Assembly: GCA_029570835.1 (NCBI GenBank)
Contig: JAKPTX010000205.1
Location: 1-64,000 of the forward strand
Direction: 5' to 3'
From: Bacteroidota bacterium
Lineage (GTDB): Bacteria; Bacteroidota; Bacteroidia; Bacteroidales; WCHB1-69
Length of the DNA: 64,000 nt
Below, piece by piece: positions 1 through 8,856 of the stretch. The number at the start of each line of letters is the position of its first letter. The first letter of the stretch is position 1. Below the pieces are notes generated by a model. That model was given only the letters and a program-made list of their open reading frames with translations, did not search any database and was not told where the DNA came from. The translations under genes were made by a program, and so were the position numbers.

Positions 1-21
1 GCATTTACAAATAATTCGGGG

Positions 22-29
22 CAAATATA
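22..29 (-). promoter_or_regulatory. -7 box of a divergent promoter
   Basis: Read on the minus strand this is TATATTTGC, matching the Bacteroidetes -7 consensus TAnnTTTG. It points leftwards out of the window, so a divergently transcribed gene probably lies beyond the left edge. Confidence 0.45.
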
Positions 30-50
30 CGGAAAAAATATTTTTTTCGT

Positions 51-58
51 TATCTTTG
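51..58 (+). promoter_or_regulatory. -7 box of the ettA promoter
   Basis: TATCTTTGC lies about 28 nt before the chosen ATG of the ABC-F gene and matches the Bacteroidetes -7 consensus. It probably drives ettA, the S41 protease and the O-antigen ligase-like gene, which are joined by tiny gaps or overlaps. Confidence 0.6.
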
Positions 59-86
59 CAGATTATTATTTAATGTAGTATTGAGT

Positions 87-1763
87 ATGAGTGACGACAA
101 GAAGATTATTTTTTCGATGGTGAATGTGAGTAAGATCTACCCACCTCAAAAACAGGTATTAAAAAATATTTATCTCTCCTTTTATTATGGGGCAAAAATT
201 GGGGTTTTGGGACTCAATGGATCAGGAAAATCCTCTTTATTAAAGATTATTGCCGGTGTTGATAAGTCATATCAGGGAGAAGTGGTATTTTCTCCCGGTT
301 ATACCGTTGGCTATTTGGCTCAGGAACCTGAGATGGATGACTCTCTAACTGTAAAAGAGGTGGTGATGCAAGGAGTTCAGGAAGTAGTGGATATTCTGGC
401 AGAGTATGAAGCGGTGAATATGCGGTTTATGGAGGAGTTGAGTGATGATGAAATGAATCAACTGATTGAAAGACAAGGCGAACTGACTGAACTGATCGAA
501 CAACATGATGCCTGGGAATTAGATAGCAAACTGGAACGTGCTATGGACGCATTACGCTGTCCGGAAGGAGATACACCCGTGCTCAATCTCTCCGGAGGAG
601 AAAGAAGAAGAGTGGCGTTGTGCCGTCTACTCCTTTCCGAACCGGATATTTTGTTGCTGGATGAGCCTACCAACCACCTGGATGCCGAATCGGTTGAGTG
701 GTTGGAGATGCACTTGCAACAGTACAAAGGAACTGTCATCGCAGTAACGCACGACCGTTACTTCCTGGATAATGTAGCCGGTTGGATTTTAGAACTGGAT
801 CGCGGGGAAGGAATCCCCTGGCAGGGTAACTACTCCTCCTGGCTGGAACAAAAATCACAACGATTGGCTATGGAAGAGAAGCAAGAGTCCAGAAGAATGA
901 AAACCCTGGAAAGAGAGTTGGAGTGGATAAGAATGAGTCCTAAAGCCCGACAAGCCAAAGGAAAAGCAAGGTTGAACGCTTATGACAGACTGATCAACGA
1001 AGATATCAAAGAAAGAGAAGAAAAACTGGAAATTTTTATTCCTAACGGTCCTCGCTTAGGGAACAAGGTGATTGAAGCAGTTCAGGTTTCTAAAGCTTAT
1101 GGAGACAAACTGCTGTTTGAAAATCTTAATTTCTCGCTACCGCCTAACGGTATTGTAGGAATTATCGGACCCAACGGAGCAGGTAAAACCACGCTATTCC
1201 GCTTAATCATGGGAATTGAAAAACCTGATACAGGGACTTTTGAGATTGGAGAAACAGTAACTTTAGGCTATGTAGATCAACAACATAGTCAAATAGACCC
1301 CGAGAAAAGTGTCTATGAGGTAATCTCTGAAGGCAATGAGCAGATCATGCTGGGTGGCAAACTAATCAACTCCAGAGCCTATATCTCCCGCTTTAATTTT
1401 GGAGGCTCCGACCAAGGAAAAAAAGCAGGTGTATTGTCGGGTGGGGAACGCAATCGCTTACACTTAGCTCTGACCTTAAAATCGGAAGCAAATGTGCTCC
1501 TGCTGGATGAGCCCACCAACGATATTGACGTGAACACATTAAGAGCGCTGGAAGAGGCGTTGGAAAATTTCGCAGGATGCGCCGTCATCATATCTCATGA
1601 CCGTTGGTTCCTGGATAGAATTTGTACCCATATCTTAGCCTTTGAAGGGGAATCACAGGTTTACTTCTTTGAAGGTAACTATACTGATTATGAAGAGAAT
1701 AGAAAAAAACGATTGGGCAATGAAGGTCCTAAAAGAATACGTTACAAAAAACTAATGAAATAG
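87..1763 (+). CDS. ettA: ABC-F protein EttA-like (energy-dependent translational throttle)
   Basis: Soluble twin-ATPase ABC-F protein without membrane domains, expected to bind the ribosomal E site and gate translation according to the ATP/ADP state. The first nucleotide-binding domain has Walker A GLNGSGKSS (about residues 43-51), signature LSGGERRR and Walker B LLLDEPTNHLD. The second has GPNGAGKTT, LSGGERNR and LLLDEPTNDID. The linker between them is charged, and the acidic/helical insert after the first Walker A fits the EttA arm. About 558 aa is the normal EttA size. An in-frame TTG lies six bases upstream, but the ATG at 87 is preferred. The stop is nine bases before the ATG of the protease gene, so the two are likely cotranscribed. 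The family call is firm; the EttA rather than a sibling ABC-F assignment is by overall resemblance. Confidence 0.9.
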   Translation: MSDDKKIIFSMVNVSKIYPPQKQVLKNIYLSFYYGAKIGVLGLNGSGKSSLLKIIAGVDKSYQGEVVFSPGYTVGYLAQEPEMDDSLTVKEVVMQGVQEVVDILAEYEAVNMRFMEELSDDEMNQLIERQGELTELIEQHDAWELDSKLERAMDALRCPEGDTPVLNLSGGERRRVALCRLLLSEPDILLLDEPTNHLDAESVEWLEMHLQQYKGTVIAVTHDRYFLDNVAGWILELDRGEGIPWQGNYSSWLEQKSQRLAMEEKQESRRMKTLERELEWIRMSPKARQAKGKARLNAYDRLINEDIKEREEKLEIFIPNGPRLGNKVIEAVQVSKAYGDKLLFENLNFSLPPNGIVGIIGPNGAGKTTLFRLIMGIEKPDTGTFEIGETVTLGYVDQQHSQIDPEKSVYEVISEGNEQIMLGGKLINSRAYISRFNFGGSDQGKKAGVLSGGERNRLHLALTLKSEANVLLLDEPTNDIDVNTLRALEEALENFAGCAVIISHDRWFLDRICTHILAFEGESQVYFFEGNYTDYEENRKKRLGNEGPKRIRYKKLMK

Positions 1764-1771
1764 TGAGGAAA

Positions 1772-3409
1772 ATGAAATTTAAAGGTTTATTGTTAGGTCT
1801 TGCTTTGGCTACCTCGCTATTTACTGTTCCTGCACAGAACGATTTTGAAATAGCGAAAAATGTAGATATCTTTGTTTCCATCTTGAAAGAGTTAAACGCT
1901 AAATATGCGGATGAAATATCTCCCGGGGATTTAGTAAAAAGTGCTATTGACGGAATGTTAAATTCGCTCGATCCTTACAGTGTTTACTATCCTGAGTCAC
2001 AAATTGAGGATTACCGAATGATGACTACCGGACAATATGGCGGAATTGGTGCGTTAATCCAGAAATATGGCGATGAAGTTGTAATCTCTGAACCCTACTT
2101 TGATACGCCCTCGCAAAAAGCCGGATTGAGAGCCGGGGATATTATCCTCAAAATCAACGGACAATCTACCAAAGGAAAGACCACCGACGAAGTGAGTACT
2201 ATTTTAAAAGGACAGCCCGGTACGACACTCAATGTTGAAGTGAAAAGATCTACAACAGGAGAAATTCTTCGCTTTGATATCAAAAGAGAAGAGATCAAGT
2301 TTCCTGCCGTGTCCTATTTTGGCCTACTCGACAATCGAATAGGCTACATCAAACTGGATCAATTCACCGAAAAGGCAAGCAGTGAAGTAAAAGATGCCTT
2401 TGTCAAACTGAAAGAGGAGGGAATGCAGTATCTCATCCTGGATCTCCGAAATAATGGAGGAGGATTACTACAAGAAGCGGTCAATATTATGAACATCTTT
2501 GTAGATCAAAATGTGACCATTACTGAAACGAAAGGAAAAATTCCGGAACAGAACAATGTTTACAAAACTCGTACCACTCCTTTAGATAAAAAGATTCCGG
2601 TTGTGGTGGTTGTCAATGAAGCAAGTGCTTCCGCATCGGAGATTGTTTCCGGAGCATTTCAAGACTTAGACCGTGGCGTAATTGTTGGAAAGAAAACTTT
2701 CGGAAAAGGATTGGTGCAAAATGTTGTACCATTAAGTTATAACACCTCTTTTAAAATCACGGTATCCAAATATTATATTCCCAGTGGAAGATGTGTACAA
2801 AATATAGATTATTTTGATAAAGAAAACGGCAATAAACCGACTAAAATTCCTGATTCACTGGCAGTGGCTTACAAAACTAAAAATGGCAGAACGGTGTACG
2901 ATAAGGGAGGGGTTGAACCTGATGTCATCACGGATGAAGTGGTTCCACATGAAATTCTCATTACGCTGATTCTCAATAATTTAATCTTTGATTTTGCCAA
3001 TCAATATCACGCCAACAATCCGGAAATTGCTGAAGCGGCACAGTTTCAGGTTACTCCGGAAATCTATACGCAATTTCAGCAATTTCTGAAAGGGAAAGAG
3101 TATTCTTATAAAAGTGAAACCGAAGCCCTTTTGGAACAACTGACTAAAGTGGCAACAGAAGAACAATATCTGGAAAAAATTGATCCGATTATCAAACAGT
3201 TAAACCAAGCCATTGAAGAGGAAAAAGAGCGCGATTTGATTAAGTATCAAGAGGAGATATCTCAATATTTAGCGATGGAAATTGTAACTCGTTACTACTA
3301 TCAAAAAGGAAAAATTGTAAATCTGTTGGTTCATGATCCGGATATTAAAGTAGCTAAACAGATTTTAATAGATCAAAAACAATATCAATCCATTCTCAGC
3401 GGCAAATAA
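1772..3409 (+). CDS. S41 family C-terminal processing peptidase (Ctp/Prc-like), exported
   Basis: Periplasmic serine protease with a Ser/Lys dyad that trims the C-termini of exported proteins. The N-terminus is a signal peptide (MKFKGLLLGLALATS, then cleavage near PAQ). A PDZ domain spans about residues 85-175, including the GIGALIQ and AGLRAGD segments. The S41 core follows, with the motif SASASE at about 285-290 carrying the nucleophile and the general-base Lys in TFGKG about 20 residues later. A long helical C-terminal region follows. The ATG at 1772 gives a clean signal peptide; the alternative GTG at 1763 overlaps the ettA stop and adds only three residues. The stop overlaps the next start (TAATG). 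Length, about 545 aa, is normal for Bacteroidetes Ctp proteins. Confidence 0.9.
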   Translation: MKFKGLLLGLALATSLFTVPAQNDFEIAKNVDIFVSILKELNAKYADEISPGDLVKSAIDGMLNSLDPYSVYYPESQIEDYRMMTTGQYGGIGALIQKYGDEVVISEPYFDTPSQKAGLRAGDIILKINGQSTKGKTTDEVSTILKGQPGTTLNVEVKRSTTGEILRFDIKREEIKFPAVSYFGLLDNRIGYIKLDQFTEKASSEVKDAFVKLKEEGMQYLILDLRNNGGGLLQEAVNIMNIFVDQNVTITETKGKIPEQNNVYKTRTTPLDKKIPVVVVVNEASASASEIVSGAFQDLDRGVIVGKKTFGKGLVQNVVPLSYNTSFKITVSKYYIPSGRCVQNIDYFDKENGNKPTKIPDSLAVAYKTKNGRTVYDKGGVEPDVITDEVVPHEILITLILNNLIFDFANQYHANNPEIAEAAQFQVTPEIYTQFQQFLKGKEYSYKSETEALLEQLTKVATEEQYLEKIDPIIKQLNQAIEEEKERDLIKYQEEISQYLAMEIVTRYYYQKGKIVNLLVHDPDIKVAKQILIDQKQYQSILSGK

Positions 3410-4953
3410 TGAACCTTTTTACCAGGGCTAAATTTCATAAATATGTCTATTTGGCGGGACTACTCACCATCGCCATAGCACTTCCATTGTCACTTTTTGC
3501 GATGACCGTTGGGATCACTACATTGTTCATAAATAGCATTTTAGAATGGAATTGGAAGGAAAAATGGGAGAGCATTAAGGGAAATCGTACCCTTTTATGG
3601 CTCATGAGTTTTCCCCTACTGCTAGGCATCTGGCTTATTCACAGCGATCATCTGCAAACAGGGCTACAAAGCCTCCTCCTCAAGCTGCCATTACTCATCA
3701 TTCCTTTCGTGATAGCAACAACTAACCCACTCAAAAAGAAGGAGATACACCTTATTTTACTCGCTTTTATCGGCTCATTAGTGGTTACGACCTCCATCTC
3801 GGTCTATTTTTTATGGAATACCCCCATTCACGACATTCGGGAAATATCACGCTTTATTTCCCACATCCGTTTCAGTCTCAATATCGTGATGGGAATCGTA
3901 ATTATTCTTTTCCTGATTCGAAAACAAGCATTTAACAGCCGGATTTTCAACGGGTTACTCATCATCACTGCAATTTGGTTGACTGCCTACTTGTTTATCT
4001 CTCAAACTTTGACGGGCATCGCTATTTTGCTCATTTTAGGAATCATTTTTTTTACTTCCTATCTCTTTGAAAAACAGAAGAATAAGTTTTTAATCTGGGG
4101 ATTTTTTGCCTCTCTGGTTCTCTTTTTCGTTTATGTAGGTGTTATCTCTTTTAATTATTTTGATATAAAAAAAGAGGGGGGTGGATATGCATCGCACACT
4201 CGTTTTGGCAATCCATATCATCACGATACCCTCTCTATTGTCGAGAATGGATCCAGAATTGGAGTCAACATCTGTGAAATCGAACTGATTCCCACCTGGG
4301 AAATGAGGAGCAAACTCCCTTATGATACTGTAAAGGACGGTTTAATCCGCTACCTCAACTCTAAAGGATTAACAAAAGATAGAGAAGGTGTGTTGGCACT
4401 CACCGAAAAAGATCTCCAAAATATAGAGATGGGATACGCCAATATAGCCTATACCGAAAAATTTGGACTCAAACGCTCCCTCTACCCTACCTTTTTCAGT
4501 ATCTCGCTGTACCAAAAATATGGGATTCTACATCAATCCTCCCTTTTGGAACGGGTGGAACTCTGGAGAAACTCATGGCTAGTTATTCGAGAACACCCTT
4601 GGTTTGGAGTTGGCTTGGGAGACCATAAAAAAGTACTGGACCATCAGTTGGAGCAGTCTCATTCGCAAATCACCAAAAAGGAGAAAGGTTGCCATAGTCA
4701 GTTTCTTACAATATGGATAACCGGTGGGATTGTCCTCCTGACTTTATTTGTGTTATATCTGGCAGCTCCATTCTTCAGTTCAAGAAAAAGATCACTGCTC
4801 TATTTCCTCTTCTTTATCTTAATTTTTATGTCAATGCTCACTGAGGATACAATAGACACCCACGCCGGAGTTACTTTCTTTGCCTTTTTCAATAGTTTTA
4901 TACTTTTTGTGATAGAACCGATCCTAATTCACAATAAAAAGGGGGATTTTTAA
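3409..4953 (+). CDS. O-antigen ligase/polymerase family membrane protein
   Basis: Polytopic inner-membrane protein of 514 aa with about ten to twelve hydrophobic segments. A long periplasmic loop lies between about residues 250 and 420, which is the WaaL/Wzy_C layout. Near the end of that loop the segment RVELWRNSW...HPWFGVGLGD is the family hallmark. Members transfer polymerised glycans from undecaprenyl diphosphate to lipid A-core or to other acceptors such as proteins. The substrate cannot be told from sequence. The start codon shares one base with the stop of the protease gene, implying translational coupling. The last codons run through the G-run AATAAAAAGGGGG, a string that recurs elsewhere in the window. 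Confidence 0.85.
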   Translation: MNLFTRAKFHKYVYLAGLLTIAIALPLSLFAMTVGITTLFINSILEWNWKEKWESIKGNRTLLWLMSFPLLLGIWLIHSDHLQTGLQSLLLKLPLLIIPFVIATTNPLKKKEIHLILLAFIGSLVVTTSISVYFLWNTPIHDIREISRFISHIRFSLNIVMGIVIILFLIRKQAFNSRIFNGLLIITAIWLTAYLFISQTLTGIAILLILGIIFFTSYLFEKQKNKFLIWGFFASLVLFFVYVGVISFNYFDIKKEGGGYASHTRFGNPYHHDTLSIVENGSRIGVNICEIELIPTWEMRSKLPYDTVKDGLIRYLNSKGLTKDREGVLALTEKDLQNIEMGYANIAYTEKFGLKRSLYPTFFSISLYQKYGILHQSSLLERVELWRNSWLVIREHPWFGVGLGDHKKVLDHQLEQSHSQITKKEKGCHSQFLTIWITGGIVLLTLFVLYLAAPFFSSRKRSLLYFLFFILIFMSMLTEDTIDTHAGVTFFAFFNSFILFVIEPILIHNKKGDF

Positions 4954-4984
4954 GTTTACACTGAGATAAGTTTATCTATTTGGT

Positions 4985-5482
4985 ATGAAAAAAATCACAA
5001 TAGCAACACAAGTTCACGTTTACCCTGACAGGACAGCTATTCCTGAAGATCTCCAAAGATTACTGAAAGTCGCCGAAGAGAATGCCCACAAATCCTATGC
5101 TCCCTACTCCCATTTTCAGGTGGGTGCAGCCATACTACTCAACAATGGCGTTATTGTGGGAGGAAATAACCAGGAAAACAGCGTTTATCCAACCGGTTTA
5201 TGTGCTGAAAGAACAGCCCTTTTCTACGCTTCCTCTCAATATCCCGGAGTACCTATTCTCAAAATAGCGATTACCGCTGTCTATCCGCAAAGTCCGGTTC
5301 AGCACCCTGTTCCTCCTTGCGGTAGCTGTAGACAAGCATTGCTAGAATACGAAGTCCAGTACAATCAACCTATTCAAGTGATTATGGCGGGAGAAACAGG
5401 TGAAGTACATGTAATCAATTCCGTCTCAGAATTGCTACCCTGCCAGTTTAATTCGCATTTTTTGGAAGAAGAACAACATTGA
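4985..5482 (+). CDS. cdd: Cytidine deaminase
   Basis: Hydrolytic deamination of cytidine/deoxycytidine to uridine/deoxyuridine in pyrimidine salvage. The zinc-site motifs are complete: CAERTA (Cys73, catalytic Glu75) and PPCGSCRQ (Cys112, Cys115). The substrate-recognition region YAPYSHFQVGAA is near residue 38. At 165 aa it is longer than the ~130-aa homotetrameric enzymes because of an N-terminal extension, as is common in Bacteroidetes. The gene begins 31 nt after the O-antigen ligase-like gene and may be read from the same transcript. A GATTTCG heptamer array begins right at its stop codon. Confidence 0.93.
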   Translation: MKKITIATQVHVYPDRTAIPEDLQRLLKVAEENAHKSYAPYSHFQVGAAILLNNGVIVGGNNQENSVYPTGLCAERTALFYASSQYPGVPILKIAITAVYPQSPVQHPVPPCGSCRQALLEYEVQYNQPIQVIMAGETGEVHVINSVSELLPCQFNSHFLEEEQH

Positions 5483-5503
5483 TTTCGGATTTCGAATTTC
5501 GGG
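5481..5503. repeat. Tandem heptamer array, GATTTCG type
   Basis: About three contiguous copies (GATTTCG, GATTTCG, AATTTCG) start at the cdd stop codon. This is the first member in the window of the heptanucleotide family described in the findings. Confidence 0.8.
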
Positions 5504-5546
5504 TCAATTCTAATAAATAGTTTGGTAAATATATCATAATTTTTCC

Positions 5547-5554
5547 TAACTTTG
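5547..5554 (+). promoter_or_regulatory. Promoter of the Ig-like lipoprotein gene
   Basis: The -7 box TAACTTTGC ends 14 nt before the ATG. A TTTGG element at 5521-5525 sits 22 nt upstream of the box, close to the usual spacing of the Bacteroidetes -33 TTTG element. Confidence 0.65.
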
Positions 5555-5568
5555 CGGATTGTTTAAAT

Positions 5569-7194
5569 ATGAGACAGAACCGATTTCTTTTTATACTCTT
5601 GCTATTCCTGTACGGATGTGCTCAAATTGTGGCACCCACGGGTGGTCCCCGTGATGTTACTCCACCCGCCGTGGTTAAGGAACAGCCCCCACAAGGTACC
5701 ACAAACTATACCGGAAAATCTATCAGAATCACCTTCGATGAATTTTTCACATTAAACAATCCCTTGGAAAATATCATCTTTTCTCCTCCGTTAACAACTA
5801 CGCCTAATTACAAAATAAAAAGAAAATCGCTGGTTATTGAATGGAAAGATACCCTTTTACCTAATAAAACCTACAACATTATCCTTTCTAATGCCATCAA
5901 AGATTATACGGAAGGGAATCCACTTTCTATCTATCAATACGCATTCTCCACAGGAGATGAGATTGACACCGCATCGATTCAAGGAACAATTATTAATGCT
6001 GAAACAAGAGAGCCTCAAAAGGACCTTTTCATCTTCCTGTATGATCAATTTGAGGACTCGCTGCCCATTATGGCTCAACCTCAATATTTGACCAAATCCA
6101 AGGCAGACGGATCATTTCAGTTCAAAAATATCACCGAAGGGGAATATAAAATATTTGCACTACAAGATATGAACGGAAACCTTCGCTTCGACTTACCCGG
6201 TGAAGGAATCGCTTTTTTAGATGAACCCGTGATGACAGGTCAGGAAGACACCATCGATCTGGCTTTCTTTACTGAGGATCATCAACCGTTTCTTATCAGT
6301 CCATTAACTGTTAACAGGAACGGGGAGTACCGTTTCAAATTAAATAAATCTTGCGTATTTCCTCAACAAAATAATCTCAGACTAATTACATCCCACGATT
6401 TACAATTCTACGAAGAGTGGAGTCCGGGTGGGGATACCCTCACTCTTTTTACTACCCCCCTTTCTGAAGAGGATACTGCACAAATAGAGATTACCATATC
6501 AGAGTATCAATCTATTGACACTCTGATTCTTGCACCCTACAAACCGATCTCAACAGGACTTTGGGGAAGAACTGCCACACCACCGCCAGCACAGGTTTCT
6601 GCCCTACATGCCGGTTCACTTTACGAGCCACTCACATTACGGTTTGATCCGCCTATTTCTCCTACTCCTGAGATACCCTACACCCTAATCAGAAAAGATA
6701 AAGAGGGTGAAGATACCTCTTACCACACACTCTCGACCGATCAACCCATCACCCGAATGCTCCCTGTCGAGTATCCTTTTGAGCCCGGTAAAGAGTACAC
6801 CATCCTGTTCAGAGACTCTCTTTTCCAGGGGTATCACGGAAGGCTGAACGACTCCATACAGATCCGTTTCAAAATGAAAACCGAGCGCGATTATGGGACA
6901 CTATCCATTTTATATCGTTTTGAAAATCAGGATTGTAGCTATATTGTAGAACTTTTGGATAGTAAAAGTAAGGTTGTCGATAAACAGATATTATCCGAGT
7001 CTCAAAGGGTAAATTATGAGCATCTGACTCCGGGGAATTACAAAGTACGTTTCATTTTTGATCGGAACCGCAACGGTAAATGGGACACCGGCAACTATCT
7101 TAAAAAGATTCAGCCTGAAAGGATCCTACTGCATGACCAACAATTCACAGTGAGGGGATTCTGGGAGTTGGAAGAAGAAATTGAAGTGCGCTAA
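5569..7194 (+). CDS. Ig-like domain-containing lipoprotein (Big_5 type)
   Basis: Exported lipoprotein of 541 aa with a lipobox (FLYGC, Cys at about residue 17). The segment after the lipobox, PTGGPRDVTPPAV, followed by an Ig-like fold with IRITFDEFF, is the pattern of the Bacteroidetes family annotated as Ig-like domain-containing proteins. A carboxypeptidase-regulatory-like or SpaA-like beta-sandwich follows at about 140-225 (GTIINAETREPQKD, GSFQF, GEYKIFALQDMNGN). A second such module at the C-terminus carries DRNRNGKWDTGNY. These calcium-loop-like DxNxNG segments suggest extracellular beta-sandwich modules. No catalytic motif is visible; a surface adhesion or structural role is inference. 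It has its own promoter and is bordered on both sides by heptamer arrays. Confidence 0.75.
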   Translation: MRQNRFLFILLLFLYGCAQIVAPTGGPRDVTPPAVVKEQPPQGTTNYTGKSIRITFDEFFTLNNPLENIIFSPPLTTTPNYKIKRKSLVIEWKDTLLPNKTYNIILSNAIKDYTEGNPLSIYQYAFSTGDEIDTASIQGTIINAETREPQKDLFIFLYDQFEDSLPIMAQPQYLTKSKADGSFQFKNITEGEYKIFALQDMNGNLRFDLPGEGIAFLDEPVMTGQEDTIDLAFFTEDHQPFLISPLTVNRNGEYRFKLNKSCVFPQQNNLRLITSHDLQFYEEWSPGGDTLTLFTTPLSEEDTAQIEITISEYQSIDTLILAPYKPISTGLWGRTATPPPAQVSALHAGSLYEPLTLRFDPPISPTPEIPYTLIRKDKEGEDTSYHTLSTDQPITRMLPVEYPFEPGKEYTILFRDSLFQGYHGRLNDSIQIRFKMKTERDYGTLSILYRFENQDCSYIVELLDSKSKVVDKQILSESQRVNYEHLTPGNYKVRFIFDRNRNGKWDTGNYLKKIQPERILLHDQQFTVRGFWELEEEIEVR

Positions 7195-7224
7195 GAACGT
7201 CCTTTCCCCCCTTTTTATTTAAAG

Positions 7225-7298
7225 TTAGAAATAAGAAGTAAGAAGTAAGAAGTAAGAAGTAAGTTTTTTGGATGAAGGTAGAAGGATATTTCGGATTT
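7225..7298. repeat. Tandem heptamer arrays, AAGAAGT type with GAAGGTA and ATTTCGG units
   Basis: Four to five copies of AAGAAGT (7229-7264) follow a degenerate leader. After a short spacer come GAAGGTAGAAGG and TTTCGGATTT units. The array lies in the gap between two convergent genes. The bases just before it (7205-7222) contain the complement of AATAAAAAGGGGG. Confidence 0.8.
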
Positions 7299-7316
7299 AA
7301 CACTGAAACGAAATTA

Positions 7317-8723
7317 TCACTCTATCCAAATTTTTTTCATATTTTCTACTGTTAATTCGCCTATAAGATATTTATCGACAACGTCGTTGTACTTATCATC
7401 GTTATTGATAGCTTTTTTCAATGTGCTTTTAAAAAAATCTTTATTTGAGATAGGTTCCTCTCCTTGTAATAAAAGCCTAATCCATTGTTGCATCTTTTCT
7501 TCACCTATTTCTCTTTCGATAGTAAACAATATTGCTGTTTGATAATCATAAGCATATGTTTCACGATCATTAGTATGCTCAGACTGATTGAAATCAAGCA
7601 TGGCTTTAAACTTAAAATCAGGGTCTTCAAACCATTCAATGGCTTGAATCATCTCATCCTTAATAAAATTTGCATCTTCATTTTGACTCACATATTTAGA
7701 TGCTAAAAACTGGGCAAAACCCTCATTAATCAATGATTCTAAGTATGAATTACTCCGCTTCAAATTACCAAAATAATAATGACTAATTTCGTGAGCTATT
7801 GTATGTATACTCCTATCACTAACAGATTGAAAACTTGAACGCAAATCGTATGGTGGATCCCCAACAACTGTTATTGCAGGATAACTAAAAAATGCAAATC
7901 CATACCCTTTTGCTGTAACACCACCATCAATCCATACTAGTTTTTCCTGATATTCAATATTCGTATAACGGATCATAAAATCAAAAATTCGATCATTAAT
8001 CTTGTCAACCTCTTCTAATTCTTTTTGAGTAAAATCTGAATTGAGCATATAAGTTGTTTCACTTTCTTGAATATTGTACTTCCCTATAAACAGTAGAAGC
8101 TCACGAGCAATGTCGCTTTTGAAGTTGATCAAACTTCCCCTTACAGGTTCAGCCCCATTCAAATAGATGGTTTCACAATCTTCACAATCTATAGTTATAT
8201 CATATTTCAACTGATCGTACTGCAAGTCATTGATAGGATCGTATACTGTTGGATACCAGGCCGATTGAATACCATCAACCCTGAGATTACCTTTTACAAA
8301 CGCAATATTTCCCCTCCAATCCTCCCTTTGCATTGTTGTCCAAAGAGTATCATTGATAACCGGAAATTTTCCAACATACCGAAATCGAATGTTATTCGGA
8401 TAAAACTTTTCACCCTTTACATCTGAGGGAATAAAATATGAGACAGTTTCATGTGATTGAACAGAGTCTGTTAAATCTCTATCAAACCCAACCAAAAAAG
8501 GATCGGGGTTTTTGACTTCCATATTTAGAATATTTAGCCCCTTATTTAAGCGAATTAAATAATCTTTAGGAAGTACTAATTCCGTCAATTGCAAGTCGCA
8601 CTCAATAGTCCCATTTTGAACAGAGACCTTCACAATTCCTGATAATAAGGGTATTTTTTCTTGTCCAAATGCAAAACTAGTTATAAAAAACAAAAAGATA
8701 GTAAAAAGTTTTAAGGTTTTCAT
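7317..8723 (-). CDS. Secreted M1-like gluzincin metallopeptidase
   Basis: Exported protein of 468 aa with an N-terminal signal peptide ending near AFGQE. The zinc site is complete: HEISH at 311-315, then 18 residues to Glu334 in NEGFAQF, the spacing of the M1 aminopeptidase/gluzincin clan. The usual M1 GAMEN exopeptidase motif is not seen, so an exopeptidase activity cannot be assumed. The N-terminal half is beta-rich and unrecognised. It is monocistronic, with no TAnnTTTG box found upstream, and heptamer arrays lie on both sides (7225-7298 and 8822-8851). The bordering repeats suggest it sits in a movable or rearranged segment, but this is inference. Confidence 0.75.
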   Translation of the reverse strand: MKTLKLFTIFLFFITSFAFGQEKIPLLSGIVKVSVQNGTIECDLQLTELVLPKDYLIRLNKGLNILNMEVKNPDPFLVGFDRDLTDSVQSHETVSYFIPSDVKGEKFYPNNIRFRYVGKFPVINDTLWTTMQREDWRGNIAFVKGNLRVDGIQSAWYPTVYDPINDLQYDQLKYDITIDCEDCETIYLNGAEPVRGSLINFKSDIARELLLFIGKYNIQESETTYMLNSDFTQKELEEVDKINDRIFDFMIRYTNIEYQEKLVWIDGGVTAKGYGFAFFSYPAITVVGDPPYDLRSSFQSVSDRSIHTIAHEISHYYFGNLKRSNSYLESLINEGFAQFLASKYVSQNEDANFIKDEMIQAIEWFEDPDFKFKAMLDFNQSEHTNDRETYAYDYQTAILFTIEREIGEEKMQQWIRLLLQGEEPISNKDFFKSTLKKAINNDDKYNDVVDKYLIGELTVENMKKIWIE

Positions 8724-8821
8724 ATCGTTTATTTTAACTGATGCAAACTTCTTCCTTAATCTCCTTCAATCGCCTTCTTTCTTCGCTTTTATTCCGGTAA
8801 AAAAACGAAAGAAAATACTAA

Positions 8822-8851
8822 TTCTACCTTCTACCTTCTAATTTCTACCTT
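8822..8851. repeat. Tandem heptamer array, CTACCTT type
   Basis: Four units of TTCTACC, the third degenerate (TTCTAAT), lie just after the lepA stop on the minus strand. It is the complement of the GAAGGTA unit seen near 7273. Confidence 0.75.
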
Positions 8852-8856
8852 ATTTA